Shown one piece after another: positions 1-7,373 of a DNA stretch of 64,000 nt; the first letter of the stretch is position 1; each line of letters begins with the position of its first letter. The DNA is taken from assembly GCF_036867195.1 (NCBI RefSeq), contig NZ_JBAJII010000001.1:310001-374000 (forward strand), given 5' to 3'. Position numbers and translations under genes: made by a program. Source of the DNA: Arthrobacter sp. Soc17.1.1.1 (lineage in GTDB: Bacteria; Actinomycetota; Actinomycetes; Actinomycetales; Micrococcaceae). The notes under the pieces were generated by a model. That model ran no database searches and was not told the DNA's origin. It was given only the letters and a program-made list of their open reading frames with translations.

Positions 1-1827
1 CCCGGAGCGCGTCTTCGGGACATCGGGCACGACGACGACGGCCGAGGGCCGCGCGATCGGACCGATGGCCTCGGCCACGTGGGCGCGCAGCACCGCGGCG
101 ACGTCGACCTCCGGGTCCGCGCCCGCCGCGAGCACCACGAAGGCCGCGATGGCGTGGCCCGTCAGCGGGTCAGGGACGGGGCAGGCACCCGCCTCGGTGA
201 CGAGCGGGTGGGCCACCAGCGCCGACTCGATCTCGATGGTGGACAGGCGGTGCCCCGAGACGTTGATGACGTCGTCCACGCGGCCCAGGATCCAGGTGTC
301 GCCGTCGTCGTCGTACCGGGCGCCGTCACCCGCGAGGAACCAGCCCTGCCGCGCGAACTGCCGCCAGTAGGCGTCCAGGTAGCGCTGCGGGTTCCCCCAT
401 ACGGTCCGGGCCATGGCGGGCCCGTGCCGGTCGACCACGATCAGCCCCTGCTCGCCGGGCGGGACGGTCCGGCCGTCCTCGTCCACGATGCGCGTACTCA
501 CCCCGGGCAGGGCGCGTGCCGCGCAGCCGGGCTTGAACCCGGTGTCGGTGGGGCTGGGCGAGAGCACCGTGGCACCGGTCTCCGACTGCCACCAGGTGTC
601 GACGACGGGCACCTCGTCGCGGCCGAGGTGCCGCCGGAACCAGCGCCATGCCTCGGGGTTGACGGCTTCGCCCACCGTGCCGAGCACGCGGATGCTCGAG
701 AGGTCGTAGCCGCGCGGGACCCCGTCGGGGAACCAGCCCATGAGCGAGCGGACCAGGGTGGGCGCGGTGTAGTAGCTCGTGACGCCGTAGCGTTCGATGA
801 TCTCGAAGTGCCGGCCGGGGTGCGGCGTGTTCGGGGTGCCCTCGAAGATGACCTGCGTGGCGCCGTTCGAGAGCGGCCCGTACAGCTCGTAGGTGTGCGC
901 GGTGACCCAGGCCAGGTCGGCGGTGCACCAGTGCACGTCATCGTCCCGGCGTGCTGCATCGGGGTTGCTGAAGAGGTGCTCGAAGCTCGACGACGCCTGC
1001 GTGAGGTAGCCGCCCGAGGTGTGCACGAGGCCCTTCGGCTTCCCGGTGGTCCCCGACGTGTACATGATGAACAGCGGCGCCTCGGCGTCGAACGCCTCCG
1101 GCGCGTGGTGCGGTGAGGCCGGGTCGACGACGTCGTGCCACCAGACGTCGCGGCCTCCGGTCCATGCGACGGCGGAGCCCGTCCGGCGGATCACGAGGAC
1201 GTGCTCGATGCTGTCCACACCCTCGACGGCGGCATCCGCGTTGTCCTTGACCGGGACGGCGGCGCCCCGGCGGTACTGGCCGTCGGTGGTGACGAGGAGT
1301 CTGGCGCCGGTGTCCTCGACGCGGAAGCGGAGCGCCTCGGCCGAGAACCCGCCGAACACGAGCGAGTGCACGGCCCCGATCCGGGCGCAGGCGAGCGTGA
1401 TGACCACCGTCTCGACGAGCACGGGCAGGTAGACGACCACGCGGTCGCCCGCCCCGATGCCGAGCCCGAGGAGTGCGTTCGCGGCGCGGGACACCTCGTC
1501 CTGCAGTTCGGCGTAGGTCACACTGCGGCGGTCACCCGGCTCGCCCTCGAAATGCAGGGCCACCCGGTCGCCGTTGCCGGCCCGGACGTGCCGGTCCACG
1601 CAGTTCACGGCGACGTTGAGCGTACCGCCGGCGAACCACTCGATGACGGGCACGCTGAGCGTCCCGTCCTCCTGCGGAGCGGCCTTCCTGAACGTGTGCA
1701 GGGTGTCCCACGGGGTGTCCCACTCGAGCCGCTGTGCCTGCGCCGCCCAGAACGCGAGGCGGTCGGCCTCGTCCTGCGGCATCGCCGACCCCTCCACCGC
1801 CGTCGTGCCCGGCGCCGTCGCACTCAC
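1..1827 (-). CDS. acs: acetyl-CoA synthetase (AMP-forming), 3' end cut by window edge
   Basis: This gene encodes an AMP-forming acetyl-CoA synthetase, which converts acetate, ATP and CoA to acetyl-CoA in the cytoplasm. The first 609 codons are visible; the family is usually about 650 residues. The ATP-binding P-loop-like motif YTSGTTGKPKG, the acetate-pocket motif TWWQSETG and the hinge-region stretch GRVDDVINVSGHRLST are all present. The visible part ends in PKTRSG, so the conserved acetylatable lysine that normally follows lies just outside the window. The GTG start overlaps the stop of the upstream ABC permease as GTGA, which indicates translational coupling and places it last in the transporter operon. 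The TWWQ motif argues for a true acetate enzyme; a role with another small acid brought in by the transporter cannot be excluded. Confidence 0.95.
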   Translation of the reverse strand, partial: MSATAPGTTAVEGSAMPQDEADRLAFWAAQAQRLEWDTPWDTLHTFRKAAPQEDGTLSVPVIEWFAGGTLNVAVNCVDRHVRAGNGDRVALHFEGEPGDRRSVTYAELQDEVSRAANALLGLGIGAGDRVVVYLPVLVETVVITLACARIGAVHSLVFGGFSAEALRFRVEDTGARLLVTTDGQYRRGAAVPVKDNADAAVEGVDSIEHVLVIRRTGSAVAWTGGRDVWWHDVVDPASPHHAPEAFDAEAPLFIMYTSGTTGKPKGLVHTSGGYLTQASSSFEHLFSNPDAARRDDDVHWCTADLAWVTAHTYELYGPLSNGATQVIFEGTPNTPHPGRHFEIIERYGVTSYYTAPTLVRSLMGWFPDGVPRGYDLSSIRVLGTVGEAVNPEAWRWFRRHLGRDEVPVVDTWWQSETGATVLSPSPTDTGFKPGCAARALPGVSTRIVDEDGRTVPPGEQGLIVVDRHGPAMARTVWGNPQRYLDAYWRQFARQGWFLAGDGARYDDDGDTWILGRVDDVINVSGHRLSTIEIESALVAHPLVTEAGACPVPDPLTGHAIAAFVVLAAGADPEVDVAAVLRAHVAEAIGPIARPSAVVVVPDVPKTRSG

Positions 1828-2702
1828 GCCCACCGGCGCACCGCCCAGCGCTCGGCGACGCCGAGGAGCGCGTCCGTGGTCTTGCCGATCACGGCCAGCA
1901 GGATGATCGCCAGGATGATGCGGTCCACGCGGCCCGTCTGCTGGGAGTCCGTGAGGAGGAAGCCGAGGCCCATCGACGAGGCGATGAGTTCCGCGGCGAC
2001 GAGGAACAGCCAGGACTGCGCGAGGGCCAGGCGGAGGCCGGAGAACAGGGCGGGCACCACGGCGGGCAGCTGCACGGTGGTCAGCAGACGGACGCCGTTC
2101 AGGCCGAAGGCCCGCGCCGCCTCGACGAGGTTGCGGTCCACGTGTCGCAGCCCGAGGTAGAGCGTGGTGAACACGGGGAAGAACGCGCCGATGCTGATCA
2201 GGGTGACCTTGGAGTCCTCGTTGATGCCGATCCAGAGGACCAGCAGGGGGACCCACGCCAGGGACGGCACGGCCCGGAGCGCGCCGACGGTCGGGGTGAG
2301 CAGGACGTCCGCGATGCGTGACAGGCCCAGCAGGGCGCCCGCCAGCACGCCGAGCACGGAGCCGATGAGGAACCCGAGGACCACGCGCTGCGTCGAGATC
2401 AGGATGTGCGTGGCCAGCTGACCACGCTCCACGAGGTCGACCGCGGCCGCGAGCACCGACGCCGGCGAGGGGAGCTGCGACGGCCGAAAGAACCCCGAGG
2501 CGGTGCTGAGGTGCCAGGCGAGCAGGATCAGCACAGGGACGACGAGCCCGAGCAGGATGATGACCACACGCCGACCGGCCGTGCCGGTCCTGCCCGGAGT
2601 CCTGCCGCCCCCGTCCGAACCGGTGAGCGGAGATCCGGTGGACGCGAGGCCCTCCTTGCTGAGGGGGACGGCACTGCGCCCCGTCAGGTGGTCAGCACTC
2701 AT
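1824..2702 (-). CDS. ABC transporter permease, sulfonate/nitrate/taurine (SsuC/TauC) type
   Basis: This 292-aa inner-membrane permease has about six hydrophobic helices and the EAA-loop motif EAARAFGLNG that contacts the ATPase. It belongs to the SsuC/TauC/NrtB group (BPD_transp_1 fold). About 45 N-terminal residues, rich in Gly, Ser and Arg, precede the first helix. Its ATG overlaps the stop of the binding-protein gene as ATGA, and its own stop overlaps the acs start as GTGA, so the three genes are tightly coupled. The substrate cannot be read from the sequence; the riboswitch-like leader of the operon favours an organosulfur compound. Confidence 0.9.
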   Translation of the reverse strand: MSADHLTGRSAVPLSKEGLASTGSPLTGSDGGGRTPGRTGTAGRRVVIILLGLVVPVLILLAWHLSTASGFFRPSQLPSPASVLAAAVDLVERGQLATHILISTQRVVLGFLIGSVLGVLAGALLGLSRIADVLLTPTVGALRAVPSLAWVPLLVLWIGINEDSKVTLISIGAFFPVFTTLYLGLRHVDRNLVEAARAFGLNGVRLLTTVQLPAVVPALFSGLRLALAQSWLFLVAAELIASSMGLGFLLTDSQQTGRVDRIILAIILLAVIGKTTDALLGVAERWAVRRWA

Positions 2703-3742
2703 GAGGCGGATCCGATGGACGCCGGGTCGGCCTTCTCGACGAACGAGGCGTCGAACAGGGACCCCAGGGCGTCGTCGATCTGCTGCTGGCTCTGCACGTC
2801 ACCGGTCTCCACGAAGACGGGGCCGATCTTCTCGAGGACGCTGCGCTGGGCCTCGCCCGGGGCCGGGTCGACATCGAGGTTGGTCCGGTCGATGATGACG
2901 GAGTTCGCGATGGCGGGATCGATCGCGGCGACCTCGGCGAGGATGGCGGCGGTCTCCTCGGGGTTCTCCTTCGCCCAGGCGCGCGCCTTCTCGTAGGCGT
3001 CGACCACGGTCTGCGCGACGTCCGGCTTCTCGGTCAGGAAGTCCTCGGTGGCGTTGAGGAAACCGTAGGTGTTGTAGTCGATGTCGCGGAAGAACAGCTG
3101 GGCGCCGTCCTGCTCCGCGGCGGCCATGATCGGGTCGAGACCCGACCACGCATCGACGGCGCCGCTCGCGAGGGCCGCGCGGCCGTCGGCGTGCTGGAGG
3201 TTCTCGATGGTGACCTCCGACTGGTCCACGCCGGCCGCCTCGAGGGCCTGCAGCAGGAAGAAGTAGGGGTCCGTGCCGCGGGTCGCTGCGACGGACTTGC
3301 CGCGTAGGTCCTCCACGCTGGTGATACCGGAGCCGGGCAGGGTCACGAGGGCCGCCCACTCGGGCTGCGAGTAGATGTCGATGGCCTTGATGGGGGAGCC
3401 GTTGGAGCGGGCGAGGAGCGCGGCGGAGCCCGCCGTCGAGCCGACGTCGATCGCCCCGGCCCGCAGGGCCTCGTTGGCCTTGTTCGACCCGGCGGACTGC
3501 ACCCAGTTGACCGTGATGCCCTGATCGGCGAGCTCGTCCTCCAGCCAGCCCTGGTCCTTGATGATCAGGCTCAGCGGGTTGTAGGTGGCGAAATCGATGT
3601 CGAGGGCGCCGCCCTCCGTTGCGGCACCGCCGTCGGCCGCGGCCTGCGTGTCGGCGGCGTTCTCGCCGGCCATGCACCCGCTGAGGCTGAGCGAGAGGGC
3701 GGTGGCGAGGGCGAGATTCGGCAGGAGAGCGCGGCGGTTCAT
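2699..3742 (-). CDS. ABC transporter substrate-binding lipoprotein, aliphatic sulfonate family (SsuA-like)
   Basis: This 347-aa protein has a lipoprotein signal peptide with lipobox LSGC, so the mature protein would start at Cys23 and be anchored on the outer face of the membrane. The body is an SsuA/NMT1-like periplasmic-binding fold, with family-typical stretches such as FATYNPLSLIIKDQGWLE and GSTAGSAALLARSNG. It would capture a small sulfonate- or taurine-like ligand and hand it to the permease. It lies 99 bases after the ATPase gene, with a hairpin in that gap, and overlaps the permease gene by four bases. Confidence 0.9.
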   Translation of the reverse strand: MNRRALLPNLALATALSLSLSGCMAGENAADTQAAADGGAATEGGALDIDFATYNPLSLIIKDQGWLEDELADQGITVNWVQSAGSNKANEALRAGAIDVGSTAGSAALLARSNGSPIKAIDIYSQPEWAALVTLPGSGITSVEDLRGKSVAATRGTDPYFFLLQALEAAGVDQSEVTIENLQHADGRAALASGAVDAWSGLDPIMAAAEQDGAQLFFRDIDYNTYGFLNATEDFLTEKPDVAQTVVDAYEKARAWAKENPEETAAILAEVAAIDPAIANSVIIDRTNLDVDPAPGEAQRSVLEKIGPVFVETGDVQSQQQIDDALGSLFDASFVEKADPASIGSAS

Positions 3743-3798
3743 GGTGGTCCTTTGCTGGAGCGGCAGGGGAGAGACAGGGGAAAGAGGCAGGGTGGCGC

Positions 3799-3818
3799 CG
3801 GCCGTCGGACGACGGCCG
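3799..3818 (-). other. intercistronic hairpin between ATPase and binding-protein genes
   Basis: An 8-bp perfect inverted repeat (CGGCCGTC, loop GGAC, GACGGCCG) lies in the 99-base gap after the ATPase gene, upstream of the binding-protein start. There is no T-run. Such hairpins often protect or separate transcript segments, so that the binding protein is made in excess; that role is inferred. Confidence 0.4.
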
Positions 3819-3841
3819 CACCAGGGGGTGGGGGAGCCGGG

Positions 3842-4654
3842 CTAGTGCCCGGTCACGCCCAGCATGGAGAGCAGCGAGCTCCGGAGGGCCCCGAGGTCCG
3901 CGGAGTTGCGGTCGCGCGGGCGGCTCCCGGGGACGGGGACGAGCTCGGCGACGGTGGAGCCCGCCTCGTCGCCCTCGCCGCGCCCGAGAACCAGGATGCG
4001 GTCCGCGAGCTGGAGGGCCTCGTCGACGTCGTGGGTGACGAGCAGCACGGTGGTGGGCTGCGCGCGGTGGATGTCGAGCAGGAGGTCCTGCATCCTGATG
4101 CGCGTCAGGGCGTCGAGGGCACCGAAGGGTTCGTCGAGCAGCAGCACCCCCGGGTTGCGGGCCAGGGCGCGGGCCAGCGACGTGCGCTGCGCCATGCCGC
4201 CGGAGACCTCGCGGGGGCGGTGCTTGGCGAACGTGTCCAGGCCGACGAGCTTCAGCAGCTCGAGGACCTTGGCCTTGCCCGCGCTGGCGCTGGAGGACTT
4301 CGGCAGCCCGATCGCCACGTTCGCCTGCAGCGTGTGCCACGGGAGCAGCCGGGGTTCCTGGAAGGCGACGGCGCAGCGCTCGTCGATCCCCGTGACGGGG
4401 GTCCCGTCGATGAGGACCTCCCCGCGGTCGGGGACGTCGAGCCCCGCGGCGGCGCGCAGGAGCGTCGACTTCCCGCATCCGCTGGTGCCGAGGATGGCCA
4501 GGATCTCGCCCGGCTCCACCTCCACGGTGACGTCCCGCAGCACGGTGCGCCGGTCCGCGGGCGAGCCGAAGCTGCGGCCGAGGCCGGCGAAGCGGACGCC
4601 GAGGGCCTGCTTGGTGGTGGGCTGGGTGCTGCCGGGTGCCAGAACTGCGGTCAT
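3842..4654 (-). CDS. ABC transporter ATP-binding protein, SsuB/TauB type
   Basis: This 270-aa cytoplasmic ATPase powers the sulfonate/nitrate-type importer encoded downstream. It shows Walker A GTSGCGKST (residues 56-64), the signature SGGMAQ (151-156), Walker B LLLDEP (171-176), and the H-loop VTHDVDEA. The length matches the family. It is the first gene of the minus-strand operon ATPase, binding protein, permease, acs. The ATG follows a long leader (about 65 bases after the aptamer-like region) that may be a SAM-binding riboswitch. Confidence 0.93.
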   Translation of the reverse strand: MTAVLAPGSTQPTTKQALGVRFAGLGRSFGSPADRRTVLRDVTVEVEPGEILAILGTSGCGKSTLLRAAAGLDVPDRGEVLIDGTPVTGIDERCAVAFQEPRLLPWHTLQANVAIGLPKSSSASAGKAKVLELLKLVGLDTFAKHRPREVSGGMAQRTSLARALARNPGVLLLDEPFGALDALTRIRMQDLLLDIHRAQPTTVLLVTHDVDEALQLADRILVLGRGEGDEAGSTVAELVPVPGSRPRDRNSADLGALRSSLLSMLGVTGH

Positions 4655-4720
4655 GGTGTCTCCATCGGTCCTGGCGGTAGCACCCTACGGACCGAGCCTT
4701 CACCACCGGTGTGCGGCGGT

Positions 4721-4818
4721 TCCCGTGGCTCGGACCTCGTTATCGTCCGGTGTCAGGGGACACCGGACGACCAGGGTTGCTGCGGCTTCACTGATCCAGG
4801 TCTCTCGGCCGCTCGGGA
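4721..4818 (-). promoter_or_regulatory. candidate SAM-family riboswitch (S-box-like) leading the sulfonate operon
   Basis: Reading leftwards on the minus strand, a short closing helix TCCCG (4818-4814) pairs with CGGGA (4725-4721). Inside it are a GCGGC/GCCGC arm carrying GAGA and TGAAG elements like the SAM-I kink-turn arm, then GCAGCAACC matching the conserved GCAACC of the family, then a strong hairpin of 10-11 bp (CGTCCGGTGTC against GACACCGGACG). The downstream joining region reads GAGGTCCGAGCC rather than the canonical GGTGCTAAATCC, and P4 is not obvious. It may be a SAM-I/IV-type variant or a degenerate element. Sulfur-assimilation genes downstream are a typical context. Confidence 0.45.
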
Positions 4819-4867
4819 TGGTCACTCCCATGAAACGCCCGCGGCGGATCAGGAGCAAAATGGGGCG

Positions 4868-4888
4868 TGTAACAAAGGCTGTAACAAA
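4868..4888. repeat. direct repeat TGTAACAAA x2 in divergent promoter region
   Basis: Two perfect 9-base copies of TGTAACAAA start 12 bases apart, in an unusually AT-rich patch between the sulfonate operon and the CoA-binding protein gene. They could be a regulator half-site pair or part of promoter elements; nothing more can be read. Confidence 0.35.
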
Positions 4889-4929
4889 ACGCGGCGACAG
4901 GCGCCGCGAGGGACCGGCAGGAGGCGCAT

Positions 4930-5346
4930 GTGGCGCACGTGAACGATCCGCAGGTGATCAAGAGGCTGCTGACCGAGCCCGGACGGTGGGCGGTGGTGGG
5001 GTTGTCGAACAACCCGCGCCGGGCCGCCGTCGGCGTCTCGCGCTTCCTCATGGACCGTCTCGGCCTGCAGGTGGTGCCGGTGAGCCTCAAGGGCGACGAC
5101 GTCCACGGGCAGACGGGCTACACCCGCCTCGCGGACGTCCCCGGGACCATCGACGTGGTCGACTGCTTCGTGAACTCGTCGCGCGTGGGCGCGGTGGTGG
5201 ACCAGGCCATCGCCGTCGGTGCCCGGGCCGTCTGGCTCCAGCTGGGCGTCATCGACGAGGACGCCGCCCGCCGCGCCACGGAGGCGGGCCTCGACGTCGT
5301 CATGGACACGTGCCCGGTCATGGAGGCGCCGGCGCTCGGCCTGTAG
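4930..5346 (+). CDS. CoA-binding domain protein (YccU-like)
   Basis: This 138-aa soluble protein has a Rossmann-type CoA-binding fold. The stretch WAVVGLSNNPRRAAVGVSRF near the N terminus is the nucleotide-binding turn, and AVWLQLGVIDEDAARRA and VVMDTCPVMEA are typical family motifs, including the conserved DTCPVME-like end. The exact cellular role of this family is unknown. A GTG start is chosen because AGGAGG lies about six bases upstream; a second GTG three codons later is less well placed. It is transcribed divergently from the sulfonate operon. Confidence 0.85.
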   Translation: MAHVNDPQVIKRLLTEPGRWAVVGLSNNPRRAAVGVSRFLMDRLGLQVVPVSLKGDDVHGQTGYTRLADVPGTIDVVDCFVNSSRVGAVVDQAIAVGARAVWLQLGVIDEDAARRATEAGLDVVMDTCPVMEAPALGL

Positions 5347-5367
5347 GGGTCCGGTCCGGCGGGGTGC

Positions 5368-6252
5368 CTACAGGCGCTGGTACTTCGACCGGATCGTCAT
5401 GAAGACGCCGTAGGCCATCAGGCCGAGCGCGACGGCCCCGAGGAGCCACACGCCGAAGGGCTGCTCCCGCAGGGTCTTCAGGGCGCCGTCGAGCCCGCTG
5501 GACTGCTCGGGGTTGTTCGTGACGGTGGCGACGACCACGAGCACTCCGAGGACGCCCAGCGCGAACCCCTTGGCGATGTAGCCCACGGTCCCGAGGACCA
5601 CCACGGCCGTGCCGGGTCCGCCCGCCGGCAGGCTCGAGAGCTCCCGGCGGAACCGGCGCGTGGCACCGCTGTAGACGAAGTAGCCGCCCACCACGAGGAT
5701 GCCCACACCGATCGCGAGCAGGAGGGCCGCGCCTGCCGGGTTGGACATGAGGGTTGCGCTCAGCGACCGCGAGCTGCTGCTGCTGTTGCTCGAGCCGCCC
5801 AGCGCGTACTGACCGAACGCCGCGCCGATCACCCCGTACGCCACCGCCTGGCCACCGCTCTTCAGGCGGGCCTTCAGCCTGTCCCTGCCGCTGCGTCCCC
5901 TCACGCCGAGGAAGACCTCGCTGAGCTGGAACAGGGCGAGCGCCACGCAGCCGATGAAGCAGAACCACAGGAGCGCCGTCCCGCCCGGACTCCCCGCGAG
6001 CTGCCCGATGGCGCCGCTCTGGTCCGCGCTCCCGGAACCGCCGCGCGCTATCCCGAGCGCGATGAGCCCGATCATGAAGTGCAGGACGCCGGCGGCCACG
6101 TAGCCGGCGCGGGCAGCGAGCTCGAAGCCCTTCGAGTTCACGGCCTCCTCGGCGGCATCCGTCGCCTTCCCGCCCGCATCCCTGCGGCCGCCGTCCGTCC
6201 TGCCGTGCCTGTCGTGCTTGTTCTGCTTGTTCGACGCCATCCCTGATGCCAT
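5368..6252 (-). CDS. DUF1206 family membrane protein
   Basis: This 294-aa membrane protein has about six helices arranged as three repeated helical pairs, the pattern of DUF1206. Repeated elements such as ARAGYVAAGVLHFMIGL, GQAVAYGVIGAAFGQYAL and GYIAKGFALGVLG mark the repeats. The first 50 residues are charged and rich in Lys, Asp and Arg. A serine run (SSNSSSSSRS) lies between the second pair of helices. Function is unknown. The ATG is chosen for its position after GGAAGG; the reading frame stays open further upstream without family similarity. It is divergent from the DUF1990 gene. Confidence 0.8.
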   Translation of the reverse strand: MASGMASNKQNKHDRHGRTDGGRRDAGGKATDAAEEAVNSKGFELAARAGYVAAGVLHFMIGLIALGIARGGSGSADQSGAIGQLAGSPGGTALLWFCFIGCVALALFQLSEVFLGVRGRSGRDRLKARLKSGGQAVAYGVIGAAFGQYALGGSSNSSSSSRSLSATLMSNPAGAALLLAIGVGILVVGGYFVYSGATRRFRRELSSLPAGGPGTAVVVLGTVGYIAKGFALGVLGVLVVVATVTNNPEQSSGLDGALKTLREQPFGVWLLGAVALGLMAYGVFMTIRSKYQRL

Positions 6253-6387
6253 GGTGGTCCGCCTTCCTTGCCGGTCCGGGCCTTCATCCTGCCACTGCTT
6301 CCCGTGGTCCGCGCCCTTTCGGGCTAGGTTTGTCCGCAGAGCCGGGCGTCGACCTCCCGGAGCCGCAGCTGCAGGGAAGAGGCACGA

Positions 6388-6954
6388 ATGGACCAGTTCA
6401 CCTACGACGAGCGCGGCGCCACCGACCGGCCCTTCCCCGAGCGGTTCGACGGCGGGTGGCCCTCCGGCTACACCGTGATGGTGGAGTCCCACGAGCTCCC
6501 CGCCGACGACCCCTCCGCGCCCTTCGTCGCCCTGACCGAGGGCATCCTGGCATGGGAGCTGCACCGCCGTGCCGGGCTGACCATGCAGCCCGACGCCGAG
6601 CGTGCCGCCCCCGGTGTCCGCGTGGTCTCCGGTCTCGGCGTGGGGCCCGCCCGCATCAAGGCACCCTGCCGCGTGATCTGGGCACGGGAGCCCCAGCTCG
6701 ACGGCGCGGGCAGGGCCACACCCGGCCAGCGCGGAGGCTTCGGCTACGGCACGCTCCCCGGTCATCCGGTGACGGGGGAGGAGGGGTTCTACGCCGAACT
6801 GACGGCGGACAACCGCCTGGTCTTCATCTGCTCCGCCTACAGCGTGCCGTCGAGCCCCCTGTTCAGGCTGGCCGCGCCCGTGACGAGGCTGACGCAGCGG
6901 TACGTGCTGTCCCGCTACGTGAAGGCCGCGCAGGAGCTGGCGGGCCTGACGTAG
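6388..6954 (+). CDS. DUF1990 (UPF0548) family protein
   Basis: This 188-aa soluble protein has the hallmark GFGYGTLPGHPVTGEE (residues 117-132) of DUF1990. The rest of the family pattern is also present: an N-terminal FTYDERGAT and a C-terminal SRYVKAAQELA. No catalytic function is established for the family. The start follows GGGAAGAGG by a few bases. It stands alone between the DUF1206 gene and the kdp leader. Confidence 0.85.
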   Translation: MDQFTYDERGATDRPFPERFDGGWPSGYTVMVESHELPADDPSAPFVALTEGILAWELHRRAGLTMQPDAERAAPGVRVVSGLGVGPARIKAPCRVIWAREPQLDGAGRATPGQRGGFGYGTLPGHPVTGEEGFYAELTADNRLVFICSAYSVPSSPLFRLAAPVTRLTQRYVLSRYVKAAQELAGLT

Positions 6955-6970
6955 TTCACCCGGGCCCGGT

Positions 6971-7006
6971 CGGGTCCACCGGGTCCACCGGGTCCACCGG
7001 GTCCAC
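6971..7006. repeat. four perfect tandem copies of CGGGTCCAC
   Basis: A 9-base unit is repeated four times without change, just after the DUF1990 stop codon and upstream of the kdp leader. It is outside coding sequence. A 9-base period would allow slippage without changing any reading frame, but no gene crosses it. Confidence 0.9.
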
Positions 7007-7100
7007 CCGGATCCGGCCGGGCGCCGGGCGGGCCACCGCCGGGAGGCCCCGCCATCAAGAACGCGTAGGGGTTTCCCCGACCGCCGTGAGGAAAGTGTGA

Positions 7101-7180
7101 GGATCGGCTTTTCGATCCGGTACGGGGTATTCAATCGGGCTCGTGCCGTTGTGGCACCCGCCCGGCAGGAAGCCGGGCGG
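7101..7180 (+). promoter_or_regulatory. structured leader of the kdp operon: three consecutive hairpins
   Basis: Three inverted repeats lie in series before the first small ORF. They are GGATCG/CGATCC (7101-7118), GTGCC/GGCAC (7143-7157) and a 9-bp perfect stem CCGCCCGGC/GCCGGGCGG (7158-7180) whose loop is AGGAA. The only AGGA near the first start codon therefore sits in a hairpin loop. The leader could regulate translation; I could not match it to a known riboswitch class. Confidence 0.45.
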
Positions 7181-7191
7181 ACCGCAGTCCG

Positions 7192-7287
7192 ATGGAGTTC
7201 CTCGTGCTTGACGTCGTGTATCCCGTGGGTGTCGTCGCCCTGTTCGCCGTGGTCGCCCTGATCGCCCGGGCGGTGGAGAAGCTGTGA
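7192..7287 (+). CDS. 31-aa small membrane ORF preceding kdpF
   Basis: This short ORF encodes one hydrophobic helix with a charged C terminus, ending IARAVEKL. Its stop overlaps the GTG of kdpF as GTGA, the same coupling used by other genes of the operon, which argues for real translation. It is not KdpF itself, because the next ORF carries the KdpF signature. It could be a second small Kdp subunit or a leader peptide that opens kdpF translation. I do not recognise a named family. Confidence 0.6.
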   Translation: MEFLVLDVVYPVGVVALFAVVALIARAVEKL

Positions 7288-7373
7288 TCGTCTTCGACCT
7301 GATCGCGCTGGTCCTCGGCATCGCCGCCCTGGTCTACCTGGTCTACGCCCTCCTGCGCCCGGAGCGTTTCTGA
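7284..7373 (+). CDS. kdpF: K+-transporting ATPase small subunit KdpF
   Basis: This 29-aa single-helix protein ends in YALLRPERF, the usual KdpF C terminus. KdpF stabilises the KdpFABC complex in the cytoplasmic membrane. The GTG start overlaps the preceding small ORF, and the TGA overlaps the ATG of kdpA (TGATG), so translation is coupled on both sides. Confidence 0.9.
   Translation: MIVFDLIALVLGIAALVYLVYALLRPERF

Noticed and set aside
2799..4706. Minus-strand frame of about 635 codons covering the ABC ATPase and binding protein
   Set aside because: It is an alternative frame across two clear genes with Arg/Pro-rich composition, not a protein-like sequence.
4655..4929. SAM-IV riboswitch
   Set aside because: The characteristic SAM-IV opening and downstream pseudoknot sequence are not seen; the closest resemblance is to SAM-I or its SAM-I/IV variant.
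7081..7191. c-di-AMP (ydaO-type) riboswitch in front of kdp
   Set aside because: The hairpins are clear, but I could not align the conserved ydaO core, so no class is assigned.
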